Source of the DNA: Acidobacteria bacterium AB60
Lineage (GTDB): Bacteria; Acidobacteriota; Terriglobia; Terriglobales; Acidobacteriaceae
NCBI GenBank assembly: GCA_008682415.1
Contig: VANK01000005.1
Coordinates: forward strand, 372,001 to 436,000
DNA: 64,000 bases
Reading direction: 5' to 3'
Below the pieces are notes generated by a model. The model saw only the letters and a program-made list of their open reading frames with translations, did not search any database and had not been told where the DNA came from. The translations under genes and the position numbers were made by a program. Position 1 is the first letter of the stretch. Each line of letters opens with the position of its first letter. This document shows positions 54,778-63,608 of this stretch, one piece after another.

Positions 54778-55626
54778 ATGGGTGCTGAGGAAAGATTCTC
54801 TTCCATGGAATGTTACATCTGTACAGAGTGTGGGACGCAGTATTCAGAGACTGCAAATCCTCCGGACAACTGCACCATCTGCAGCGATGAGCGGCAATTC
54901 GTCAATCACCATGGGCAACAGTGGACGACTCACCATCGGCTCAAGCGCTGGTTTCGCAACACGATCCACCAGCAAGGACCCGGCGTCATAGGAATCGGTG
55001 TGGAACCAAAACTCGGTATTGGGCAACGTGCACTGCTGATACGCAGCAAACATGGCAATGTTCTCTGGGATTGCGTTTCCTTGCTCGACGACGGGTTGGC
55101 AGAACTGATTAAGGCAGCTGGTGGCCTACGCGCAATTGCCGTCTCGCATCCTCACTTTCATAACTCAATGGTCGACTGGGCCCATGCCTTTGAATGTCAG
55201 GTCTATATTCACGCCGCAAACCGACCCTGGGTTATGCGGCCTGACTCGTCAATCCGCTTTTGGGAAGGCAAGCAGACTGAACTTGCGCCCGGGATGACCT
55301 CCATTCACTGCGGTGGTCATTTTCCCGGATCGGCTGTCCTGCACCACGATCACGATGGCGGCGAACTGTTTACCGGTGACACGTTCTACGTTAATGGTGA
55401 CCACCGGAGCATTACCGTGATGTACAGCTTCCCGAACTACATTCCAGTATCAGCCGCGAGAGTTCGCCTGGTCGAAAAAGCTGTCGAGTCTTTCGAATTC
55501 CAACGTGTTTATGGTCAATGGTGGGATGCCGTGATTCCCAATGGCGGCAAGGATGCCATCCGTCGTTCGGCTGAACGCTACGTCTCAGCCATCGAAGGGA
55601 AATACGACAATCAGCCGGTGAGGTAA
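54778..55626 (+). CDS. MBL-fold hydrolase with N-terminal rubredoxin-like zinc ribbon
   Basis: 282 residues. Residues about 10-40 form a ribbon with CYICTECGTQYSE and NCTICSDE, a four-Cys metal knuckle. Then a metallo-beta-lactamase fold with SHPHFHNSM (the HxHxxH site altered to HxHxxN), GGHFPGS and LFTGDTFYVNGD. The altered site suggests a different metal or a single-metal enzyme. Members of this group are found with thiol or glyoxal metabolism genes. Followed at once by a dienelactone-hydrolase-like gene on the same strand. Confidence 0.85.
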   Translation: MGAEERFSSMECYICTECGTQYSETANPPDNCTICSDERQFVNHHGQQWTTHHRLKRWFRNTIHQQGPGVIGIGVEPKLGIGQRALLIRSKHGNVLWDCVSLLDDGLAELIKAAGGLRAIAVSHPHFHNSMVDWAHAFECQVYIHAANRPWVMRPDSSIRFWEGKQTELAPGMTSIHCGGHFPGSAVLHHDHDGGELFTGDTFYVNGDHRSITVMYSFPNYIPVSAARVRLVEKAVESFEFQRVYGQWWDAVIPNGGKDAIRRSAERYVSAIEGKYDNQPVR

Positions 55627-55667
55627 ATCGCGTCGGCTTGCCAGTTCGATACAGAAGGGGGTTCGCT

Positions 55668-56417
55668 TTGATCGAGACGGAGATTGGAATTCGCACACTT
55701 GATGGCACAGCCGATGGATTGCTTTATTTGCCAGAAGAGCATGGAAGGTGGCCAGGGGTTTTCTTTCTGACGGATATCACCGGGATTCGTGCGTCGCAAC
55801 GTGCCATGGCCGCAAGGATCTGTTCGGAAGGCTATGTTGTCGTCATGCCAAATCTGTACTACCGTGCCGGAAAACCGCCGCTCTTCGAGGAAGGAACGAA
55901 AATGGGCGACGAGAGTTTCACGAAGCGTATGCGAGAGATCTTGTCACTGCTGACACCTGAAGCCGTCGACCAGGATGCATGCAGCTATGTCGATTTTCTG
56001 AGTCAACAGGCCGCGGTGATGAAGGCGTCTTTCGGCGTTGTTGGTCTGTGTGTTTCGGGGTCGATCGTATTGCGCATGGCAGCGGCGCGACCGGATCAGA
56101 TCGGAGCGGGAGCTTCATTCCACGGAGGTCGACTCTACACAGAGGCGCCCACGAGCCCGCATCTTCTGCTGCCCCGCATCAAAGCTCATCTCTATTTCGG
56201 GCATGCCGTCAATGACAAAAGCATGCCGCAAGCTGCGATAGACAGCTTCGACCGAGCTCTCCACTCCTGGGCCGGAAAGTACGAGAGCGAAATCTACGAT
56301 GGCGCGCAACACGGCTGGACGGTAGTTGACAGCCCGGCGTTCAATCCACCAAAAACGGAGCGCGCATTCAAGGTGTTGAAGCGCTTCTTCGCTGAGGCGT
56401 TGGCGGAGGCCAAATGA
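55668..56417 (+). CDS. Dienelactone hydrolase family protein
   Basis: 249 residues from a TTG preceded by AGAAGGGGG. Nucleophile elbow GVVGLCVSGS with Cys as nucleophile, as in dienelactone hydrolase; catalytic Asp in VNDKSMP and His in GAQHGWTV. Opens or closes lactones or esters in aromatic or small-molecule breakdown. It starts 41 bases after the MBL-fold gene and may share a transcript with it. Confidence 0.9.
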   Translation: MIETEIGIRTLDGTADGLLYLPEEHGRWPGVFFLTDITGIRASQRAMAARICSEGYVVVMPNLYYRAGKPPLFEEGTKMGDESFTKRMREILSLLTPEAVDQDACSYVDFLSQQAAVMKASFGVVGLCVSGSIVLRMAAARPDQIGAGASFHGGRLYTEAPTSPHLLLPRIKAHLYFGHAVNDKSMPQAAIDSFDRALHSWAGKYESEIYDGAQHGWTVVDSPAFNPPKTERAFKVLKRFFAEALAEAK

Positions 56418-57012
56418 TTTTCCACTCAGGGTAGCCGAAACGGAAAGGGTGAAACGGCATGGCGATACATCGTAAATGTCCCGAATTCAGCCTGGCATTC
56501 CGCTGAAGCGCGCATCAGTTGAGAAAGGGCTCCTCATCTGTTAGAAGTAGTCGGTACCGATGTCCTGATGAGCGGTTCAAACCTTCCTAGTTCGACGATC
56601 TTCGTCACATGTTGCTTTTGGCAATATTGTTACGTTACGACCCGTTGGCTTGGACTGTCAGCTCCGGGTCGAGGAATCCCCCTTTACCTCAAATACCTGC
56701 AGAGGGCTTGCGCTGGAACATGCGTCATTCTGCAACGGCATTTTGGCTGGTGACACTCAAATTGCCGGTGCCCTCATCCCGCCTGGCAAGAGAAGAAAAT
56801 GGCCCGGTCGTGGGCAACCGTTCTACGGGACCACTCGTCCTGAACCGGTGACTTTACGGCGGAGTGATACACACCATAAACTTCTCGCCAGGTCGACATT
56901 TGGATGAGTGAATGCATAGCGCGGAACGGCACCAGAGGCGCCCTGTCCGTTGTGAACCTCGATAGCCTTGCGTAAACTTCATGGCGCCGAAAGTTAGGCT
57001 GGTCAATTATCG
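56418..57012. other. Spacer between the hydrolase and the Dph6-like gene
   Basis: A plus frame reads LAGDTQIAGALIPPGKRRKW near 56750-56810 and ends at TGA about 56907, but I recognise no family and no start. Otherwise nothing. Confidence 0.3.
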
Positions 57013-57667
57013 ATGAAGCCCAAAGCGATGGTGTCTTGGAGTGGAGGCAAGGATTGTTATCTGGCGCTCTCGCGGGCCCGAGAGGGTTTTGAAATCGCGG
57101 GCCTCCTGACTATGATGACCGAGGACGGTCAACGCAGCCGGTCCCACGGTCTGAGACCCGAGTTGCTTCAGGCGCAGGCCAACCTCCTTGGGATTCCTCA
57201 CCTGATGGAGCCTGCGACTTGGGCAGACTATGAAATAGCCTTCGGCAAGCTGCTCGCCAGGGCCCGAGCGCAGGGCGCGTCCCACATCATCTTCGGCGAC
57301 ATTTACCCACAGGCCAATCGTACATGGGTGGAGACGGTCTCAGCGCGTGAGGGGTTGATCGCTGTGGAGCCGCTTTGGGCAGAATCAACAGAAAAGCTCG
57401 CGCGAGTTCCTTTCGACGCAGTCCATCGCCATCATTACGACGGTTCGCGACAAGCACCTGGACCACAGCTACTTAGGAAGAACCTTCTCTTCTTGCTTGG
57501 TCGGCATCTTTCTCGGAAAAGGCCTCGATCCTTGCGGAGAACGTGGGGAGTTCCACACATTTGTAACGCATTTCGGAGGTCTGAATGGATCGATTCCGGT
57601 CACCACCGGCTCCATTCACGAGGCGGGCGGTTGTTCAGCCATCGACCTCAATGTTTCGCCTGCGTAG
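57013..57667 (+). pseudogene. Dph6/DUF71-like ATP-binding protein, one frameshift
   Basis: MVSWSGGKDCYLALSRARE is the PP-loop of the diphthine-ammonia-ligase-like (DUF71) group; IIFGDIYPQANRTWVE follows. Near 57400-57405 one extra (or two missing) bases break the frame. In the next frame EFLSTQSIAIITTVRDKHLD, LGKGLDPCGERGEFHTFV and GGCSAIDLNVSPA continue and stop at 57667. The GEFHTFV motif is the family signature. Bacteria lack diphthamide, so the acidobacterial role is unknown. Confidence 0.85.
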
Positions 57668-57910
57668 AAACCTAGCAATTTGTTGAAATGGCTGCCTGCA
57701 TGCTGCGGGTGTATGGCTTGATCGTCTAAAGCGTCGTGCGTGGAGACAGGCGCAGACAAGGGATGTTCACCTATGTCTCTCGCAATCTGCACTGAGAGAC
57801 GAACTAACTCGCGACGATCTACAAAGAGCTGTCTGCCATAGTGTCCGGATGGCCGCGTAATGCTTCTCATAGGCTCGTCCAGAGCAGCAACGCCTCGGAT
57901 AGTTCCACTC

Positions 57911-58936
57911 TTAATCAAGTGAATCTTGCAAGCGAATCACGACTTTTCCGAAATGGCGAGCTGCTTTCAGATAGCGAAAGGCCTCGGCCGTCTGGCTCCA
58001 CGGAAACGTGCGATCGAGTAACGGTCGCATTCTGTGCGATTCAATCGCCGCATTCATCGCTTCAAAAGCCGAGCGCGATCCGACAGGTATTCCTCGCACG
58101 GTCGCGCGCCGTTTAAGGATCAGCAACGGATTGAACTCGCCGCTTTTACCCCCGAGATAGCCAATCACATTGACCTGTCCTCCCAACCGAATGGCCTGCA
58201 GAGATTTGGTAAATGTGCCCGGTCCGCCGAGTTCCATTGCATGATCGGCCCCCCGTCCTTGCGTAAGAGCGAGCACCTGGGTGTGCCACTCCGGCATTTG
58301 GAGATAGTTCACCACTGCGTCCGCGCCGAGTTCTCGAACCCGGTCGAGTTTTTCGTTGCTGCTCGAAAGAACGATGGTCCGCGCACCTGACATCTTCGCG
58401 AATTGCAGCGCAAAAAGGGCCACCCCTCCGGTTCCCTGAATCAAGACTGTTTCACCTGCTTTTAGCTGACCCCTGGTAATCAGTGCATACCAGGCCGTCA
58501 GAGCCGCACACGGCAACGTTGAAGCCTCATCGTCTGAGAGATTCTCAGGCACTCGAACAAGCCCAGACTCTCGAAGAATCGCAAACTCTGCGAGCATTCC
58601 ATCCAGTGGGCCCCCGAGAGATGAATCAAACGATGGCGTCTCCGGATCTCCGGCAATCCAGCCTTGCCAAAACGTCCCAGCGACTCGGTCTCCGAGACCG
58701 AACCGTGTGACGCTCTTGCCGACGGCCACCACCCAGCCCACACCGTCCGAAAGAGGAATCAAAGGTAGTCGGTATTGCATCGCATAGGTGCCTTGTACGA
58801 TCTCGAGGTCCCTATAATTCAAAGAAACCGCTGAGATGCGGACAACTACTTCATCGTCCTTTGGAACTGGATCAGGCCGCTGTGTCTGAACCAAATGCTT
58901 CAGCCCTGCTTGATCCTGCAGTTCGATGACTCGCAT
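57911..58936 (-). CDS. Alcohol dehydrogenase-like MDR oxidoreductase
   Basis: 341 residues. GroES-like domain with VVVRISAVSLNYRDLEIVQG and PLSDGVGWVVAVG; Rossmann motif LIQGTGGVALFALQFAKMSGARTIV. It lacks the zinc Cys clusters, so it is probably a zinc-independent quinone or enoyl reductase. NAD(P)-dependent; substrate not predicted. Convergent with the Dph6-like remnant. Confidence 0.9.
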   Translation of the reverse strand: MRVIELQDQAGLKHLVQTQRPDPVPKDDEVVVRISAVSLNYRDLEIVQGTYAMQYRLPLIPLSDGVGWVVAVGKSVTRFGLGDRVAGTFWQGWIAGDPETPSFDSSLGGPLDGMLAEFAILRESGLVRVPENLSDDEASTLPCAALTAWYALITRGQLKAGETVLIQGTGGVALFALQFAKMSGARTIVLSSSNEKLDRVRELGADAVVNYLQMPEWHTQVLALTQGRGADHAMELGGPGTFTKSLQAIRLGGQVNVIGYLGGKSGEFNPLLILKRRATVRGIPVGSRSAFEAMNAAIESHRMRPLLDRTFPWSQTAEAFRYLKAARHFGKVVIRLQDSLD

Positions 58937-59317
58937 ATAGTACTCCCAGTTCCGTTAGCAATCTTTCACGCAGCTTTGGATGATCTTCGGAGGAGATCCG
59001 ATTCAGTGATCCGCTGCAGAGGAATATCCCCGACTGGCATTCTCGAGTTGGTTCAATTCCGTTTTCTTTTTTGCATATTGATCACTCCCTGATAACACGT
59101 GTACCGACGCCGGATTTCAGTTGAATCTTTTCGCGAAATAAAAGTGCATCCATAAGATTATCATTACAATCTCATAGAGCGTACGTTCTTACAACCTCTG
59201 TTTCCAAAGAAAAACACGACGGCACATTTGCAGAGAGGGCCCGGTGTTTGCGAATTGAGCGATCACCATCACCATTGACTCTCGGGATGATTTGCCCAAA
59301 GCAAGCGAGGTGAACTG
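58937..59317. other. Control region of the second YciI-like gene
   Basis: From 59119 this is copy B of the segmental duplication. The operator is at 59155-59172. No other gene. Confidence 0.5.
59155..59172. promoter_or_regulatory. TetR-type operator over the -10 box, site 4
   Basis: AGATTA-TCATTA-CAATCT, one mismatch from the palindrome. TACAAT (59165-59170) is the likely -10, GTGCAT 15 bases upstream as at site 1. Confidence 0.6.
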
Positions 59318-59659
59318 AGGACGACTCAGGCTCTACCTACCGCAGCCATACCCACAGGCCTTGAAGTGTTGGTCACTTTGACCCCAAAAACAAGGCGTAA
59401 CCGACAGGTCATGGCGGTTCTGCCAGCGGAGATTCGGGCAACAGTGAAGCTGTGCCTCGACGGGAAGATCCGTCAGTGGTATTCGCGCGGAGATGGCGAA
59501 GGCGTTCTCTTCTTCCTTCAAGCTAAGACCGAAGACGAAGCGCGAGACATAACGGAAACCCTGCCCCTTGCAAAGGAATACATGATGGACCATCAATACA
59601 TTCCTGTCGGACCCCCCATGCCCCTTCGGATGTTGCTAGGTGCAGAAGCTCAACAATGA
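59318..59659 (+). pseudogene. YciI/muconolactone-isomerase-like protein (copy B, start lost)
   Basis: Copy of the gene at 44398. The start codon ATG has become AGG at 59318-59320 after the conserved GAGGTGAACTG. Near 59385-59405 an insertion of one base and a loss of four shift the frame and restore it, changing TPKRGVTVQQV to TPKTRRNRQV. The remainder is intact (AEIRATVKLCLDGKIRQWYS). A GTG at 59366 could restart translation inside the gene. Probably non-functional or N-truncated. Confidence 0.8.
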
Positions 59660-59828
59660 CTCATTGGGCGAGACATAGGCAAAACAATCGACCGCCTGGC
59701 AGAAATAGAGATGGAGAATTCGTTATGCCTATTGCAGTAGGTTGCCTGGGAATCGACCTAGCCTCGCCGTGTACCTCGCTTTGCGGTTGTAACCGGATCG
59801 CAAGGCAGTGAAGGAGCTGAGAACGCTC

Positions 59829-60689
59829 ATGAATTTGCGAATTCTCCGAACAGGCGCGTGGGTTATTCTCGTTGCAGCATTTACCTCACAGGTGTTGGCG
59901 CAGGACAACTCAAATCAGATTCGTCCAGGAGTGCAGCTGCCGTTCGACTTGCTATCGGACTTCGGTGTCGTTGTCCATGGGAAGATCAACCAAGTAGATG
60001 GCTTGAGATTCCTTCTAGATACCGGCTCATCACATAGCGTGATTGACCGTAAGGTTGCGGAGAGCATGGGCCTGAATCGGTATCCGGCACACGTCTTCAA
60101 TTTTGACCAAGCGCTGCCGATCGAGTGGGCCGATGGCGCCGAGCTCCGGGTGGGAGAACTGGTGGCCACCAACATGCGCGTAATGGTGGCCCCACTGGCC
60201 GACATTTCGCAGTATGGAGCAAACGCCGACGGGATTCTTGGTCTGGACGTGCTCAGCCGGGCTCAGAAGGTTGTTATCGATTATTCCCGAAGGACAGTGT
60301 CGTTTGAGCTTGGCCAGGACTGCGGAAGCAGACCCTCGGCTGTGAAAGCTTTGTTGGTTACGCTGGCAATTCAGGGAGTTCCAATGCACTTGGTCGTGGA
60401 TACTGGTCTGCACGACATCGTGCTCTATGCGGACCGGGTCAGGAGGTCCCTTCCTCACCTGCATTTCGAGGGAAAGCCCACTAACGCAATGATTGGACGA
60501 TTGCCGGCACGTGAATTCTATCTACGGGGCATCCAGTTATTCTGTCCAGAAGCTACGACTTCGATTTTCCTGATTGAGAGCGCGGGCCGAGCCGAACCAA
60601 CTGGAATCGATGGCTATCTTGGGACCGCTTCTCTTCACGCTACGCGACTCGAACTAGACTTTGGAGCAAGGGTGCTTCGCTGGGAATAG
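59829..60689 (+). CDS. Secreted retropepsin-like aspartyl protease
   Basis: 286 residues from MNLRILRTGAWVILVAAFTS, a signal peptide ending QVLAQ. Two pepsin-like halves: GLRFLLDTGSSHSVID (Asp-Thr-Gly) and HLVVDTGLHDIVLY (Asp-Thr-Gly). DGILGLDVLSRAQ and GIDGYLGTASL follow each half. This is the bacterial PF13650/PF13975-like group of single-chain retropepsin relatives, exported. No partner gene is adjacent. Confidence 0.88.
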   Translation: MNLRILRTGAWVILVAAFTSQVLAQDNSNQIRPGVQLPFDLLSDFGVVVHGKINQVDGLRFLLDTGSSHSVIDRKVAESMGLNRYPAHVFNFDQALPIEWADGAELRVGELVATNMRVMVAPLADISQYGANADGILGLDVLSRAQKVVIDYSRRTVSFELGQDCGSRPSAVKALLVTLAIQGVPMHLVVDTGLHDIVLYADRVRRSLPHLHFEGKPTNAMIGRLPAREFYLRGIQLFCPEATTSIFLIESAGRAEPTGIDGYLGTASLHATRLELDFGARVLRWE

Positions 60690-61589
60690 GTTTGGAAAAG
60701 CCAACGCTTGCTGGGCGCAGACGGCTTTTGGTACATGCCGGGAGTTTCGGTGATCTGCTCTTCGCCGGGAGACGTGAGGCTGACAGCAGAGATCAATTGT
60801 CGCTTCCCTGTTTTAAAGGGCCCGCTGTTCTCCCAGAGATCAACGGTTCTGAATCGCAGTGTGAGCAACTCCTTTGCGCGATCGCCGACCTCTGCCGAAC
60901 TCTCGGCAATCTCGGACCCACGATCTCGTCGTCCCTTAAATGGTGGCATCCGGCAGCGTTAGGGCGTCGGAGCCGACAGCCCTTTTGCGCAGTTGCAGCA
61001 GGCCGGTATTCCGATTGCCAAACTCGACGAAATTGCGCGCCAACTGACTCATCTCTCAAAACCGTCGCGGAAAATGCTCGCACATGGGAAGGTGGTATGA
61101 CGCAATGAACTTCGCCAGCAACACCGTTCGCACCGTCGCCCCACGTTGGTGGATTTTGTGCCCCTCTCGGGTGTGACGGTCTGGCAAAGCGGTCGCTTGA
61201 ACTGGTCCAATCTACAACCATGTAGCTGGTCCTTTCTAACTGAGAACGCTTGTCGTACTGTTGTTGTGCGGGGTTGGATTTGCATTTCGGCGCGTTACGC
61301 CCTGTCCTAGCTGAATCGCTATTGATATGGCAGCTAGTGTGAATGTGTTTCCACTTCATGGTGCGAATCCTCATTTGAGCTCGCTGAGGTTACCCATGAG
61401 TTTCCTTTTCATATCCGCAACTGAGGTGGACACCACGGGCGATACGTTGCGCTCGATTTTGCCGAACTGAAGTTTAGTCGGCCGTGGACGAATAGTTCCG
61501 CGTCGCGATGGAGAGCGAGACTGCCAAATGCGGAATCTAACAATCACTTTCTCTCTTGGCTTTAGAATCGACGGGCAAAGGCGATCACC
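60690..61589. other. Spacer of 900 bases with a possible gene tail
   Basis: The plus strand around 60964-61100 reads GVGADSPFAQLQQAGIPIAK and LDEIARQLTHLSKPSRKMLA before a TGA, which looks like a protein C-terminus, but a TAG lies just upstream. Long minus-strand frames here have no family content. I see no intact gene. Confidence 0.35.
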
Positions 61590-62156
61590 GTGAATAGAAG
61601 AGGGTTTCTTCAGCGATCTGCGGCGATTGCAGTAGCAATCAGTCAGGCGCCGATCATTAGCAGGGCGGTCCTAGGCGTGTCTGGGCCTTTGGGCGATGGT
61701 CGCAGGGACTTTGATTTTTTCATTGGGCGCTGGCGCGTAAATGCCAAGCGGCTCCGACGCCATTTTGCTGGCGACCAAAATTGGGAGCCTGTATCGGGAG
61801 AGACCCGCGTCATTTCCATCCTTGACGGAGCAGGCAATCTAGATGAGGATCGGTTTCGATGGTCAGGGCAGGTCTATGTTGGTGGGATGCTGCGGCTTTA
61901 CGATGCTAAGAGACGGATGTGGACCACCTATGGATTGGATCGAGATAGCGGAGCGGTCCAGCCGCCACAAACCGGCCATTTCATGGGGGAACGCGGTGAG
62001 TTTTTCGGTGATGACCAAGAAGATGGAAACCCAATTCGTGTGCGTCATCTATATTTCAATATCTCGCCTCGCTCATGCCGTTGGGAGCAGGCATTCTCGG
62101 TTGACCAGGAAGAGAGCTGGGTAACCAACTGGATCATCGATTTCACGCGCGTGTAA
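61590..62156 (+). CDS. Tat-exported DUF1579-like protein
   Basis: 188 residues. NRRGFLQRSAAIAVAIS is a twin-arginine signal. The mature part starts with DFDFFIGRWRVNAKR and continues with SILDGAGNLDED, GGMLRLYDAKRRMWTTYG and a C-terminal SWVTNWIIDFTRV, the pattern of DUF1579-like lipocalin-fold proteins. The Tat signal suggests a folded or cofactor-bearing protein. Function unknown. Confidence 0.82.
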   Translation: MNRRGFLQRSAAIAVAISQAPIISRAVLGVSGPLGDGRRDFDFFIGRWRVNAKRLRRHFAGDQNWEPVSGETRVISILDGAGNLDEDRFRWSGQVYVGGMLRLYDAKRRMWTTYGLDRDSGAVQPPQTGHFMGERGEFFGDDQEDGNPIRVRHLYFNISPRSCRWEQAFSVDQEESWVTNWIIDFTRV

Positions 62157-62267
62157 TTGATGATCCCGATCGGATAGAGCACATACGGCGGCCGCACACT
62201 GTCACTCGACCTTGGCCACCTCTGGGTTCAGAAGGATGAGATCGGCGCAAGTTGTGGAGTGTGGTCC
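62157..62267. other. Short spacer
   Basis: Nothing recognised. Confidence 0.4.
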
Positions 62268-62547
62268 TCATTCACCGAGCTGATGAGTGCGAATGCAGAG
62301 AAAACAGTTGGTGCTCTTCACTATGCTTGTGTACCCGCTCCTGTCAAGGATTATCACTTCGGCTTCGCCTGAAACGCGATGCTGGAGCCCTACTACGAGC
62401 CAGCGCGATCTCCTCATCCTTGTCCGGTATCAGGTAGGATCCAGAGGAGCCATGGCCGCCAAGGCTTGTCGGAGAATCGGCAAGCAGGAGGAGCAGAGCG
62501 AATGATTGCAGAGTCGCACGGGTCCCCGCACGTTCCGCATTGGTCAA
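62268..62547 (-). pseudogene. Remnant of a small secreted acidobacterial protein
   Basis: The minus frame from 62547 reads SFALLLLLADSPTSL, GSYLIPDKDEEIALARS and APAS, then shifts by one base to VSGEAEVIILDRSGYTSIVK and stops at 62268. The IALARSxAPAS-VSG-AEV pattern recalls an uncharacterised secreted family I have seen in acidobacterial genomes, which is longer than this. It is broken and truncated. Confidence 0.5.
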
Positions 62548-62598
62548 ATCAGCCTCGATGAATGCATGAGGAGGCGAAGAGATAAGCAGCTAGGCGTC

Positions 62599-62985
62599 TC
62601 AGTTACTCCGTATGCTGATGCGATTGCCGTCCGGGTCGAGCGCCGTGACATAGATTCCGTAGTGCATGTGGGCGGAACGTGTTTCCTCAAAACGGACGCC
62701 TTTGGCTTTGAGGGCAGTGAACGCAGCCTCAACATCCGAGCTCTCGATGAAGATAGCTCCAGGCAGGTAGCCGGGCGCGTGTGCTGAAATCCCCTTACTC
62801 CCGGGCCACAGAACAACCTGCAATGGCTGGTCTTTAAGGCCTACTACGAGGAACCGCGGCCCGCCAGGTATTGGATTGTCTCCCCGCAACTCGAAGCCAA
62901 GCTTGTTTGTGTAGAAATCCAAAGCTCTGTCCTGGTCCGTTACGAACAAGACAACATAGCTGATTCTGTCGAGTGCATTTTGCAC
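62599..62985 (-). CDS. Glyoxalase/bleomycin-resistance (VOC) family protein
   Basis: 128 residues from a GTG preceded by AGGGGG. A pair of beta-alpha-beta-beta-beta modules: ISYVVLFVTDQDRALDFYTNKLGFELRGD and GAIFIESSDVEAAFTALKAKGVRFEE; DPDGNRISI near the end. Metal ligand positions are not obvious. VOC proteins bind or isomerise small electrophiles, antibiotics or extradiol substrates; nothing narrows it here. Confidence 0.9.
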   Translation of the reverse strand: MQNALDRISYVVLFVTDQDRALDFYTNKLGFELRGDNPIPGGPRFLVVGLKDQPLQVVLWPGSKGISAHAPGYLPGAIFIESSDVEAAFTALKAKGVRFEETRSAHMHYGIYVTALDPDGNRISIRSN

Positions 62986-63608
62986 AGTAACCCCCTGATC
63001 AGATCACTTAAGTAGATTCATCCACTAACCTGTTGACGAAGCTCCAATGGTAGATGTGACCGACGGCAAAGAATGGCGAGGCAGATTATCACATCGGTAC
63101 GTGTTCTTTCGCCATTCATGTTCTTTGAAAAGCCATCTGCCATTCTCCGGCCGTTCGAAGGACTCTGCGATCGCCGATTGAAGTCATCCAAAGAGTGCAC
63201 TCCACCGCTGGGTATTCGGAACTCGGCAGGTTCTGAAACTCAGATCCTCTCACAGAGGCGGAGAGAAGAAATATCGATAGATATAGCTCTTGATTGGGGC
63301 GCCTTTCATCAACAGATCCAAATTGTGGTGTTCAAACTGCTCTTGGCGGTAGCCCGTCGGAGATAGCTGCTGCTCATCCAACGGCTACATCGCTTCGATG
63401 GACATCGAATGAGAATCCGATGATGTATGAGAAGGAGAGGATTCAATACAAGTTCAAGTGCTTCTGCGAATTACCCACTTGGCAATGTCGCTGGATTAAG
63501 GCGAAGGCGACTCCCCGAAGTGCACTCATCCTGCAGAGTGGGATACGCCTCGATGCCTCTGCGGTTTACTGGAGCGCTATGGCAATTGCAACCGTTCGAG
63601 ACAGAAGC
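62986..63608. other. Spacer upstream of the VOC gene
   Basis: About 620 bases with short frames only (for example plus 63421 onward, MMYEKERIQYKFKCF). None is recognisable. Confidence 0.35.

Larger units (their letters stand above)
59119..59714. repeat. Segmental duplication, copy B
   Basis: Matches 44242-44809. Same orientation, 15 kb away. Contains a damaged YciI-like gene and the operator. Confidence 0.85.

Noticed and set aside
57616..57918. 100-codon minus-strand frame between the Dph6-like and MDR genes
   Set aside because: Overlaps the end of the Dph6-like coding frame and shows no family features.
60793..61374. 193-codon minus-strand frame
   Set aside because: No ribosome site, no domain, and Arg/Ser/His-rich composition typical of a chance frame.
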